NCBI GenBank assembly: GCA_002361775.1
Contig: DETV01000071.1
Location: 1 to 14,457 of the forward strand
Direction of reading: 5' to 3'
Source of the DNA: Eubacterium sp. UBA3279
GTDB taxonomy: Bacteria; Bacillota; Clostridia; Lachnospirales; Lachnospiraceae
DNA length: 14,457 nucleotides
In this document: positions 1 through 6,231 of the stretch, piece after piece
How the letters are laid out: every line of letters starts with the position of its first letter
Position numbering within the stretch: position 1 is the first letter of the stretch
The notes under the pieces: model-generated
Database searches by the model: none
The model's input: the letters and a program-made list of their open reading frames with translations, nothing else
Told to the model about the DNA's origin: nothing
Made by a program: the position numbers and the translations under genes

Positions 1-126
1 CACCAAAACCTTAAAGTAATACCTCAAAACAAATTTACAGAAAGGAAGGTACAGACCACCGAGAACGTAAAGAAATACCTTATAATTTAAGAAAGAGAGG
101 TTAAGCAATGATAGAACCCAAGAATT
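1..126 (+). other. Tail of an upstream transcription unit, coding status unclear
   Basis: This stretch precedes a strong terminator, so it is probably the end of an upstream transcript. Frame 1 is open from the window edge to TAA at 88-90 (29 codons) and could be the C-terminus of a gene truncated by the edge. A second frame (15-104) reads a basic tail ending in PYNLRKRG before TAA, and looks more protein-like, but is cut off by a stop at 12-14 and has no start codon. Neither frame shows a recognisable domain. A six-codon ATG frame at 108-126 has a GAGAGG upstream but is too short to call. I cannot decide which, if any, is translated. Confidence 0.3.
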
Positions 127-170
127 AAAAGTGAGTATCGATGAAAGAAATATCGGTACTCACTTTTTTT
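127..170 (+). terminator. Intrinsic terminator of the upstream unit
   Basis: A 16-bp stem, arms 127-142 and 152-167, has one G-U wobble and a 9-nt loop, and runs into seven T residues (164-170). The A-rich 5' flank means it could also stop transcription from the other strand. Confidence 0.9.
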
Positions 171-172
171 AC

Positions 173-201
173 TTGAAAAACCCGGAAAATTCGTATATAC
201 T
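173..201 (+). promoter_or_regulatory. Sigma-A-type promoter for the SEC-C/YdcF operon
   Basis: TTGAAA (173-178) and TATACT (196-201) are separated by exactly 17 bp, each one base from consensus. The promoter lies directly after the preceding terminator. It predicts a 5' leader of about 85 nt before the gene at 294. The leader contains a small perfect hairpin, ATCTGC-ATCA-GCAGAT (245-260), of unknown significance. Confidence 0.75.
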
Positions 202-293
202 ATATCTGTTCGATGGAAAACAGAAATTTTAGAACGAAAAGTTTATCTGCATCAGCAGATCATAATAATAAGAATTGAAGGGAAGGTACAATA

Positions 294-794
294 ATGGGCT
301 TATTAAAACAGTGGAGAGACGTAGCTTATTCACAGCAGGCAGATAAAGGAAAACTGCAGAAGTTCTGGGCAAATTACTTTACAATTGAAAGAGGAATTTA
401 TGAACAGCTTCTGACAAATCCGGATGAGATCGTAAGAGGAACTGTAAAGGAACTGGCAGAAAAATATAAAGTAGACGTAATGACTATGGTAGGTTTTCTG
501 GATGGTATCAATGACAGTCTGAAAGTAAAGAATCCAATTGAAGAGATGGAAGAAGATACAGAGGTTAATCTGGGATTTGATAAAGAACTTCTGTATAAGA
601 ACATGGTAGATGCAAAGGCTGACTGGCTGTATGAACTGCCTATGTGGGATGAGATTTTCACACCGGAACAGAAAAAAACTCTGTACATGGAGCAGAAAAA
701 ATCCGGAACAATCATCAAAGGGGCAAAAATCGGAAGAAATGATCCCTGTCCTTGCGGAAGCGGAAAGAAATATAAACATTGCTGTGGAAGATAA
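294..794 (+). CDS. SEC-C motif-containing protein
   Basis: A 166-aa soluble protein. Residues 147-166 form a C-terminal SEC-C motif with the zinc pattern C-x-C-x8-C-C (Cys152, Cys154, Cys163, Cys164) inside NDPCPCGSGKKYKHCC. SEC-C modules occur at the SecA C-terminus, where they bind zinc and contact SecB or ribosomes, and in many small uncharacterised proteins. The first ~140 residues are helical and acidic, contain no SecA motor motifs and match nothing I can name, so this is not a SecA fragment. The start is supported by GGAAGG (281-286) seven bases upstream and by the promoter at 173-201. It is first in a two-gene unit: the YdcF-like gene starts about 22 bp after its stop. A zinc-binding role is secure; a role in secretion or translation is a guess. 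Confidence 0.88.
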   Translation: MGLLKQWRDVAYSQQADKGKLQKFWANYFTIERGIYEQLLTNPDEIVRGTVKELAEKYKVDVMTMVGFLDGINDSLKVKNPIEEMEEDTEVNLGFDKELLYKNMVDAKADWLYELPMWDEIFTPEQKKTLYMEQKKSGTIIKGAKIGRNDPCPCGSGKKYKHCCGR

Positions 795-816
795 GGAAGA
801 ATATTCGTATTCAGGA

Positions 817-1575
817 ATGTATATGGCATTATTTTTGATTTTTTTAGGTTTATTTTGCATCGGCTATTATATAGCCGGCGTAACATATGCAGGATTTAGT
901 GTCTCTATGATATGGATCTGGCTTGCGGGAGGTATTACACTGATTTTCCTTGGCGGTCTGATCATTTATTGTAAAAGACACGGAATTACGCAGGGAATTC
1001 CATTTTCCGTAAAGTGCATGGCAGGTACCGGTGTGGTATGTGCCATGATTCTTTTTCTGGTCATGGAAGGATTGATCTTATCAGGAATGTCTCAAAAAGG
1101 AAAGCCTGACCTGGATTATCTTGTGATTCTGGGGTGTCAGGTAAAGGGAGAACATCCCAGCAAAGCGTTGCGGGAGCGGCTTGAGACGGCACAAGCTTAT
1201 CTGGAAGAATATCCGGAGACAAAAGCAGTATTGTCCGGGGGACAGGGAACGGGTGAGAAGATCAGTGAAGCGGAGTGTATGTTTCGATATCTCACGAAAG
1301 CAGGGATTTCCCGGGAGAGGCTGGTCAAAGAAGATTTATCGACTACCACGGTGGAAAATCTGGAATTTAGCAAGAAGTTTTTTAATCAGGAAAGAGATAC
1401 GGTGGGAATTGTGACAAATAATTTTCACGTATATCGAAGTATGCGTATCGCAAAGAAAGCGGGATACCTTCAGGTGTGTGGAATTGCAGCGCCATCCCGA
1501 ACGGTACTGCAGCTTCATTATCTGGTGAGAGAATGTTTTGCGCTGACAAAAGAAATTTTACAAAAAAACATATAA
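817..1575 (+). CDS. Membrane-anchored YdcF/DUF218 family protein
   Basis: Predicted 252 aa. Three hydrophobic segments (about residues 3-22, 28-51 and 68-90) precede a DUF218 domain from about residue 100. The domain shows the family's conserved patches: LDYLVILGCQV (99-109), LSGGQG (139-144) with the following acidic residues, STTTVENL (175-182) and TNNFHVYRS (200-208). DUF218 proteins (YdcF, SanA, ElyC) are linked to envelope and peptidoglycan physiology, and YdcF binds S-adenosylmethionine; the reaction is not established. The frame is open from upstream and overlaps the SEC-C gene, but ATG 817 begins the first membrane helix and lies after a purine-rich AAGGAAGA (793-800). That spacing is long, so the in-frame GTG at 784 or the ATG at 823 remain possible. 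It appears co-transcribed with the SEC-C gene and ends before a terminator. Confidence 0.85.
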   Translation: MYMALFLIFLGLFCIGYYIAGVTYAGFSVSMIWIWLAGGITLIFLGGLIIYCKRHGITQGIPFSVKCMAGTGVVCAMILFLVMEGLILSGMSQKGKPDLDYLVILGCQVKGEHPSKALRERLETAQAYLEEYPETKAVLSGGQGTGEKISEAECMFRYLTKAGISRERLVKEDLSTTTVENLEFSKKFFNQERDTVGIVTNNFHVYRSMRIAKKAGYLQVCGIAAPSRTVLQLHYLVRECFALTKEILQKNI

Positions 1576-1608
1576 ATAGCGGAAAATTATTAAGGTTTTC
1601 TGAAGAAT

Positions 1609-1643
1609 AAAATATCCCATTGACTTTTTCAATGGGATATTTT
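1609..1643 (+). terminator. Hairpin terminator after the YdcF-like gene
   Basis: A perfect 15-bp stem, arms 1609-1623 and 1629-1643, has a 5-nt loop, a CCC/GGG core and AT-rich flanks. The U-tract is interrupted (ATTTTATATTT). The A-rich left side suits bidirectional use. It physically contains the next operon's promoter. Confidence 0.75.
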
Positions 1644-1648
1644 ATATT
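1620..1648 (+). promoter_or_regulatory. Promoter of the GntR/ABC operon, nested in the terminator
   Basis: TTGACT (1620-1625) and TATATT (1643-1648) lie exactly 17 bp apart, each one base off consensus. The -35 sits in the loop side of the upstream terminator hairpin and the -10 at the end of its 3' arm. The predicted transcription start (about 1655) falls inside the inverted repeat at 1651-1677, the geometry of a repressible promoter. Confidence 0.7.
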
Positions 1649-1650
1649 TG

Positions 1651-1677
1651 AAGTGTACCATATGAAATAGTACACTT
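1651..1677 (+). promoter_or_regulatory. Inverted-repeat operator, probably for the GntR/YtrA regulator
   Basis: The half-sites AAGTGTACCA (1651-1660) and TAGTACACTT (1668-1677) are reverse complements at 9 of 10 positions, with a 7-bp spacer. GTAC-containing dyads of this kind are typical of YtrA-subfamily GntR operators. The site covers the predicted +1 and lies 34 bp upstream of the regulator's start codon, so autorepression is the natural reading. Binding by this protein is inferred. Confidence 0.7.
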
Positions 1678-1710
1678 AGTTCAATTGCGGCAATGAGAGG
1701 AGGATTATGG

Positions 1711-2082
1711 ATGATTGTAATTGATTATCAGGATCGGAGACCTATCTATGAACAAATTGTAGAACGGTTTCAGATGCTGATTTTGAATGGGGTTATTCAG
1801 GCGAATGAGCAGATGCCATCTGTGAGAAAATTGGCGATGGAACTTTCTATTAATCCGAATACGATCCAGAAAGCATACAGTACCCTGGAACAGCAGGGAT
1901 ACATTTATCCGGTGAAAGGGAAAGGAAATTTTGTTTCGGATAAGGGAGAGCTGCTTCAGGAGAAAAAGCAGATGTTCTGGAAGGAGTGGCGTCAGATGAT
2001 TCATAAAGGGAAAGAAATAGGTATTCAAAAGTCCGAGTTTGAGGAACAGATGAATATCTGTTTGAAGGAGGAGTATCAATGA
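1711..2082 (+). CDS. YtrA-subfamily GntR transcriptional regulator
   Basis: A 123-aa protein. Residues about 7-78 form a GntR winged helix-turn-helix: PIYEQIVERF, then MPSVRKLAMELSINPNTIQKAY (two helices, about residues 35-56), then LEQQGYIYPVKGKGNFV as the wing. The tail after residue 78 is only about 45 residues of charged helix. This short effector/dimerisation tail is characteristic of the YtrA subfamily, whose members repress neighbouring ABC transporter genes. The frame is open to an ATG at 1693, but that codon precedes the strong AGGAGG (1698-1703), which is spaced 7 bp from ATG 1711, so 1711 is chosen. Its stop overlaps the start of the ATPase (ATGA at 2079), showing translational coupling. 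It probably controls its own operon through the dyad at 1651-1677. Confidence 0.92.
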   Translation: MIVIDYQDRRPIYEQIVERFQMLILNGVIQANEQMPSVRKLAMELSINPNTIQKAYSTLEQQGYIYPVKGKGNFVSDKGELLQEKKQMFWKEWRQMIHKGKEIGIQKSEFEEQMNICLKEEYQ

Positions 2083-2978
2083 TTGAGATGAAAGGTGTCA
2101 GTAAAAAGTTTGACCAGATCCAGGCGCTTACTCAGGTCAGTGGTGTGATTCGGGAAGGAAGTGTATTTGGACTGGTGGGAACCAATGGTGCAGGAAAAAG
2201 TACCTGTCTGAGAATCATGGCAGGAATTTTGAAGGCAGATGAAGGTTCTATGATGGTAGATGGGCAGGAGATTTTTGAAAATGAAGAAATGAAAAAAGAA
2301 ATATTTTTTATTTCTGATGATCAGTATTATTTTCCCAATGCCACACCAAAGGAAATGATGGAATATTATCGAATGTTTTATCCTTGTTTTGATGAAAAGC
2401 GATTTGAAGAACTGATTAAAAAATTTGGTCTGGATATGAGAAGGAGACTGAATACTTTTTCCAAGGGAATGAAAAAGCAGGTATCCGTACTTCTGGGTAT
2501 TTGTGCCAACACCAAGTATCTGTTGTGTGATGAAACCTTTGACGGTCTGGATCCGGTGATGCGGCAGGCGGTGAAAAGTATTTTTGCCATGGAAATTATA
2601 AATCGCAATTTTACTCCCATTATAGCTTCTCATAATCTGAGAGAACTGGAGGATATCTGTGATCATGTGGGACTCTTACATAAGGGCGGAATCCTTCTTT
2701 CCAAAGATCTGGAAGAAATGAAGAGTAATATTCAGAAGGTGCAGTGTGTGGTAAGTGAAGAAGAGAAAATGGAGCTTTATAAAGAATTGGAGATATTGCA
2801 GACGGAACAGAGGGGATCTTTGTTGACACTTACGGTGAGAGGAGAAAGAGAGAAGACGGAGAAAGTGATCAGAGGTAAGAATCCGGTATTTTATGAGATT
2901 TTACCCCTCACCCTGGAAGAAATATTTATCAGTGAAACGGAGGTAGTGGGATATGACATCAAGAGTCTCTTACTTTAA
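2079..2978 (+). CDS. ABC transporter ATP-binding protein (YtrB-like)
   Basis: A 299-aa ATPase that would power the permease encoded next. Visible motifs: Walker A GTNGAGKST (34-42), a Q-loop region around ISDDQYYFP (78-86), signature FSKGMKKQ (127-134), Walker B YLLCDE followed by TFDGLDP (147-159), and switch His185 in ASHNLRE. The signature FSKG departs from LSGGQ and the proline usual after the Walker B DE is threonine; both are tolerated in GntR-linked exporter ATPases, and the catalytic Glu152 is present. Residues after about 215 form a C-terminal extension that could contact the partner or a regulator. AAGGAGGAG lies just upstream of the start, which overlaps the regulator's stop by four bases. 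The gene overlaps the permease by 26 bp. The substrate is unknown; envelope-active peptides or antibiotics are the usual candidates for this cassette type. Confidence 0.92.
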   Translation: MIEMKGVSKKFDQIQALTQVSGVIREGSVFGLVGTNGAGKSTCLRIMAGILKADEGSMMVDGQEIFENEEMKKEIFFISDDQYYFPNATPKEMMEYYRMFYPCFDEKRFEELIKKFGLDMRRRLNTFSKGMKKQVSVLLGICANTKYLLCDETFDGLDPVMRQAVKSIFAMEIINRNFTPIIASHNLRELEDICDHVGLLHKGGILLSKDLEEMKSNIQKVQCVVSEEEKMELYKELEILQTEQRGSLLTLTVRGEREKTEKVIRGKNPVFYEILPLTLEEIFISETEVVGYDIKSLLL

Positions 2979-5073
2979 AATGGTGACCAGCGGGATGAAG
3001 AGAAGAATATGGTATGGGGCTACAGCTTTTTTTGTATTTTTCTGTGCCTTTCCGCTGATGGCCATGATGCGTTTTCAAAGTGTAAAAGAAATCACGGAAT
3101 GTATACAGGATGTTTCCGAAAGAGAATATCAACTGAATATGTTAAAGGAAGAATTTCAGTTGTTTTTAGGAGGGGGAGATCTGTTTTTAATGTTTCTGAT
3201 AGCAGGAATCGCCCTTCTGGGAGCATGGAGCGGATTAAGCTGGCTTCATTCCAGAAGAAAAATGGATATGATGGGAAGTCTTCCGGTGAGAAGAGAGAAA
3301 ATTTTCCTCACGGAAAGCATGGTAACCTTTTTGCTGGCTGGAAGCGCTTATGTGATCAATATGATTCTGGCGCTGGCAGTGGGAGCTTCTAAAGGTATTG
3401 TTACCGGAGAAGCAGCGGCTGCCAGTCTGGCGGGTCTGGGAATCTATCTGATCTATTTTGTCATGTTTTATTTTTGCGGGACTTTGGCAATGCTCCTTAC
3501 GGGAAAAATTCTCACCGGTATATTGGGTACCGGAGTTTTTATGGTAATTGCACCTGTAATTTATGGTGTTTTGCAGGCGTACCTGCATCTCTTTTTCAAA
3601 ACATATGTTTCGGGAGAGGGAACAGGTATGAATCAGGTTATTACCTGGTTGTCTCCGGCAGGGAATTACCTGAATTTTACGGCTGTGATGGGGAGATACT
3701 GGGATGGTATGACAGAAGCGATTGCATTTCCCTGGATCACCTTAGTTGCAGCAGTAGTTATGGGAATCGTTTTCGCAGGTTTCAGTTTTTGGCTGATGAA
3801 GGTGAGAAAAGCCGAGAGCGCAGAAAAATCCATGGCATTTGTCAAAACAGAAGGTGTGATAAAAGGAATTATTTTATATCCACTGATTCTGGGCGGAGGT
3901 TTGTTCTTTGTAGCGTTAAGTAGTATTAATGGACAGGGAAATGATAACTGGATTTGGTTTGGCCTGCTCTTTACCGCAGTTGTAGGCGGAATCCTTATTG
4001 AGATTATTTATTATTTTGACAGAAAACAGATTTTCGGTCACAAAATCTGGACGGGAATTTCTTTTGGAGCAGCAGCGCTGACAGCGGTATTTTTCGTATT
4101 TGATATTATAGGATACGATAAATGGCTGCCCAAAGAAGAAGAGATTGCCCATGCGGCAATGTATGATAATAGTGGTTATAGTTGGTGGGATTATTCGGAT
4201 GGAAGTCATACCGCTGCCGGTTATATCCAGAACAATCTGGAACAATTTCAGGGAAAAGGAGTATTAGAACTTGCCCGGGAAGGTGTGGAGAATCTGGACA
4301 GAGATTCCTGGGAGGAAAATTATACCAGTGTAGAAGTATATTTTCAGTTGAAAAACGGAAAAGTAGTGAAGCGGGGATATACGGTCAGCGATCAGTTGTA
4401 CCGGAAGACAGAACGGGAGATGTTTGAAGAAAAGGCTTACAGAGAAGTGGAAATCCCTATTATGTATGCAGATGACAGCAAAATCCAGATACAGGGAATT
4501 CGTCATTGGAACCAGAATATTTCTCTGGATGAACTAAGTAACAAGGAAAAGAGAGAGCTGATCAGAAAATATCAGGAAGATCTGAGAACGCTGAGTTTTG
4601 ATAAAATATACGAAAAAAACAGCAGTCTGATTGAATTTTCGGATGAAAATTACAATTATATTCTCGAGTATACATTGAACAGGAATTTTACAAAGACGGT
4701 GAAATACCTGAAAGAGAAAGGAATTGATGTGGTTTCTCCATTGGATCTGGATTCGGTGGTACAGGTTGCTTTCCGGGATTTCCGGGAAGATGAGTATCTG
4801 ACAGAGGCAGATTCCGAAGTTTGTGATAAAGAATTGCTGGGAGAAGACCGGGTGACGCAGGACAAGGAATTTATTAAAAAAGCGCTGGGAAATATGGAGA
4901 ATCTGGTGCTGAGAGATAATTTGTACCGCAATAAAATCAATACAGAGGATTTATGCATGGAGCTGGAGGTTAGTATTGATTATAAAACGAAAGAGGGAGT
5001 AGAAGTATCTTCTATGTGGTATTATCAGAAGGATACGGTACCGGAAGAGGTGGAACAGTTTTTAAGCAAATAA
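2953..5073 (+). CDS. ABC transporter permease with large C-terminal soluble domain
   Basis: A 706-aa membrane protein. About eight or more hydrophobic segments lie between residues 20 and 387 (around 20-38, 76-97, 121-143, 157-181, 188-208, 258-281, 302-323, 333-354 and 366-387). Residues about 390-706 form a hydrophilic, strongly acidic, tyrosine-rich domain without membrane segments. This resembles the Firmicute permease group carrying a DUF6449-type C-terminal domain, an assignment made from memory of the family. GGAGG (2939-2943) lies 9 bp before the start, which is inside the end of the ATPase gene, so the pair is coupled. With one permease and one ATPase the likely complex is a homodimer of each. 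The length is well above a normal ABC-2 permease (about 250-400 aa) because of the soluble domain, which could sense or bind a ligand. It is last in the operon. Confidence 0.82.
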   Translation: MTSRVSYFKMVTSGMKRRIWYGATAFFVFFCAFPLMAMMRFQSVKEITECIQDVSEREYQLNMLKEEFQLFLGGGDLFLMFLIAGIALLGAWSGLSWLHSRRKMDMMGSLPVRREKIFLTESMVTFLLAGSAYVINMILALAVGASKGIVTGEAAAASLAGLGIYLIYFVMFYFCGTLAMLLTGKILTGILGTGVFMVIAPVIYGVLQAYLHLFFKTYVSGEGTGMNQVITWLSPAGNYLNFTAVMGRYWDGMTEAIAFPWITLVAAVVMGIVFAGFSFWLMKVRKAESAEKSMAFVKTEGVIKGIILYPLILGGGLFFVALSSINGQGNDNWIWFGLLFTAVVGGILIEIIYYFDRKQIFGHKIWTGISFGAAALTAVFFVFDIIGYDKWLPKEEEIAHAAMYDNSGYSWWDYSDGSHTAAGYIQNNLEQFQGKGVLELAREGVENLDRDSWEENYTSVEVYFQLKNGKVVKRGYTVSDQLYRKTEREMFEEKAYREVEIPIMYADDSKIQIQGIRHWNQNISLDELSNKEKRELIRKYQEDLRTLSFDKIYEKNSSLIEFSDENYNYILEYTLNRNFTKTVKYLKEKGIDVVSPLDLDSVVQVAFRDFREDEYLTEADSEVCDKELLGEDRVTQDKEFIKKALGNMENLVLRDNLYRNKINTEDLCMELEVSIDYKTKEGVEVSSMWYYQKDTVPEEVEQFLSK

Positions 5074-5088
5074 AAGAAAATGTGTAAA

Positions 5089-5126
5089 CAAAAATCTCAT
5101 TGTCGTTGGCAATGAGATTTTTTGTT
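5089..5126 (+). terminator. Intrinsic terminator of the GntR/ABC operon
   Basis: The arms AAAATCTCATTG (5091-5102) and CAATGAGATTTT (5110-5121) pair perfectly around a 7-nt loop and run into TTTTTTG. The A-rich 5' flank makes it potentially bidirectional. It separates the two ABC operons. Confidence 0.88.
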
Positions 5127-5145
5127 ATGTATTGTTAAATATTAA

Positions 5146-5165
5146 TTGACAACTATAGTTGTCAA
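5146..5165 (+). promoter_or_regulatory. Perfect 20-bp palindromic operator
   Basis: TTGACAACTA followed by TAGTTGTCAA is a perfect dyad with no spacer, covering the -35 box. It is the best candidate binding site for the XRE regulator encoded at 5251. Related TGACA/TGTCA half-sites recur downstream to 5228. Confidence 0.75.
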
Positions 5166-5174
5166 TGGTATGAT
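5146..5174 (+). promoter_or_regulatory. Strong extended -10 promoter of the XRE/ABC operon
   Basis: Consensus -35 TTGACA (5146-5151), a 17-bp spacer and TATGAT (5169-5174), preceded by TGG to give an extended -10. The -35 and most of the spacer are occupied by a perfect palindrome (5146-5165), so repressor binding would directly exclude RNA polymerase. Confidence 0.82.
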
Positions 5175-5188
5175 GAATACATAATAAA

Positions 5189-5228
5189 TGACAAAAATAC
5201 TTGTCAATATGACAAGATTATATGTCAA
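5189..5228 (+). repeat. Cluster of TGACA/TGTCA half-sites (secondary operator)
   Basis: TGACA (5189-5193), CTTGTCA (5200-5206), TGACAAG (5210-5216) and TGTCAA (5223-5228). The middle pair forms a perfect 7-bp inverted repeat with a 3-bp spacer. All share the core of the palindrome at 5146-5165 and lie between the promoter and the XRE start codon, in the predicted 5' leader. Cooperative binding by the XRE dimer is inferred. Confidence 0.6.
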
Positions 5229-5250
5229 ATAGGGAGAAAGGAGTGAGAAA

Positions 5251-5460
5251 ATGCCCCTGAAAAATCGTGTAAAAGAACACAGAGCGCGTATGGGTGTAAA
5301 TCAAAGTGAATTGGGAAAGATGGCGGGAGTTTCCCGACAGACCATCAGTCTTATTGAACGGGGAGATTATTCTCCTTCTGTGACATTGGCGTTGAAGTTA
5401 GCCAGGATATTTGAAACGCAGGTGGAAGACATTTTCAGTTATGAGGAGGACGAAGAATGA
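5251..5460 (+). CDS. XRE-family (Cro/C1-type) small regulator
   Basis: A 69-aa protein consisting almost only of an HTH_3 domain (about residues 5-60). The recognition region is QSELGKMAGVSRQTISLIERG (about 18-38), followed by PSVTLALKLARIFETQVEDIF. This short YgzD-like type is a common local regulator of membrane protein and ABC cassettes in Firmicutes. AAAGGAG lies 8 bp before the ATG. The stop overlaps the next start (ATGA at 5457). It probably binds the palindrome and half-sites in its own promoter region. The acidic tail (SYEEDEE) is the only part outside the HTH, so any signal must come from another protein, perhaps the membrane protein encoded next, or from a small ligand. Confidence 0.93.
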   Translation: MPLKNRVKEHRARMGVNQSELGKMAGVSRQTISLIERGDYSPSVTLALKLARIFETQVEDIFSYEEDEE

Positions 5461-6215
5461 AGACGGGAAAAAGCTATTTGAAATTACTGGGAGCTTTAGT
5501 GTTGGGAGGTATCATCGGAGGAGCGCTAAGTATGATGGTTTTCCTTCAGTATGATCAGATAATCCATGTAGCCATGGGGGCGGAAAGAATTCTGGATCAT
5601 ATAGGAATTGTGATAGAGGGAATTCTTGTACTGGGATTTGTCACAGTAGTTACCATATTATATTTTTACAGTAGAAGCTTATGGAAAAAGGAAGAAGCTG
5701 CAATGGATGAAGAGGCAGATTTATACGGAGAAAAGTTTGAAAAGTGGTCGCAGATAGGCGTAACTGTATCAGAGATAGCAGCGGGCAGCATCATTATTAT
5801 CGGATTTTTAACGCTTTCCCCAGATTTTCCCAATGGAAATTTGGCGCTGGCAGGAACATTTCTCACGAATACATCTATTATGCTGATTGGAGCTATTTAT
5901 ATGGCAATTATAGAGATTATGTATTATCATTTGATTCAGAAACGAGATCCTCAGAAAAAGGGAGATCCATCCAGTTTCAGTTTTAATAAAAAATGGCTGG
6001 CAAGCTGTGATGAAACAGAAAAAATGGTGATCTATCAGGCGGGATATAAAGGGTTTTCTGTGATGCAGATTTTGGTTCTGGCAGGAATCGTCATAGCCGG
6101 AATAGGAAAATTTGATTTTGGTACAGGAAATTTTCCTATTGTGTTGTTGGGAATTGTCTGGATAGGTGGAAATCTGACTTTTGGAAGAAAGAAAATGCGG
6201 GGACTGCGAAAATAG
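5457..6215 (+). CDS. Six-helix integral membrane protein, DUF3169-like
   Basis: A 252-aa membrane protein with about six predicted helices (around residues 10-31, 49-72, 98-120, 137-160, 200-218 and 226-243). A cytoplasmic, acidic stretch at about 75-95 separates helices 2 and 3, and a hydrophilic segment with SCDETEKMVIYQAGYK (about 183-198) precedes helix 5. Size, topology and the DE-EK...YQAGYK segment resemble the DUF3169 family, which is typically encoded directly after a small XRE regulator. The function is unknown; it may be a transporter accessory subunit or a signal sensor for the XRE protein, since it is coupled to it by a 4-bp overlap. AGGAGG in the end of the XRE gene serves as its ribosome binding site. 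The ATPase gene follows after 16 bp. Confidence 0.75.
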   Translation: MKTGKSYLKLLGALVLGGIIGGALSMMVFLQYDQIIHVAMGAERILDHIGIVIEGILVLGFVTVVTILYFYSRSLWKKEEAAMDEEADLYGEKFEKWSQIGVTVSEIAAGSIIIIGFLTLSPDFPNGNLALAGTFLTNTSIMLIGAIYMAIIEIMYYHLIQKRDPQKKGDPSSFSFNKKWLASCDETEKMVIYQAGYKGFSVMQILVLAGIVIAGIGKFDFGTGNFPIVLLGIVWIGGNLTFGRKKMRGLRK

Positions 6216-6231
6216 AGGAAGGAGTGATTTT

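Noticed and set aside
245..260. ATCTGC-ATCA-GCAGAT hairpin as a riboswitch or operator
   Set aside because: It is only six base pairs, with no conserved surrounding motif and no matching copy elsewhere in the window. It is probably a minor leader structure.
610..816. Upstream extension of the YdcF-like gene
   Set aside because: It would overlap almost 190 bp of the SEC-C gene and adds a Cys/Arg-rich segment with no family resemblance. The hydrophobic N-terminus starts naturally at 817.
330..886. Two overlapping - strand open frames of 162-176 codons
   Set aside because: Both are antisense to the SEC-C gene, whose zinc motif is unmistakable. They show low-complexity Phe/Ser/Cys-rich translations.
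2076..2666. 196-codon open frame on the - strand
   Set aside because: It is antisense to the ABC ATPase with intact Walker motifs. No domain or ribosome binding site supports it.
2079..2978. ABC ATPase as catalytically dead because of DET instead of DEP after Walker B
   Set aside because: The catalytic Glu, Walker A Lys and switch His are all present, and substitution at the proline occurs in related active exporters.
6181..6231. TTG start and N-terminal extension of the NatA-like ATPase
   Set aside because: It lies inside the preceding gene, whereas ATG 6232 has a well-placed AAGGAG and the usual N-terminus for the family.
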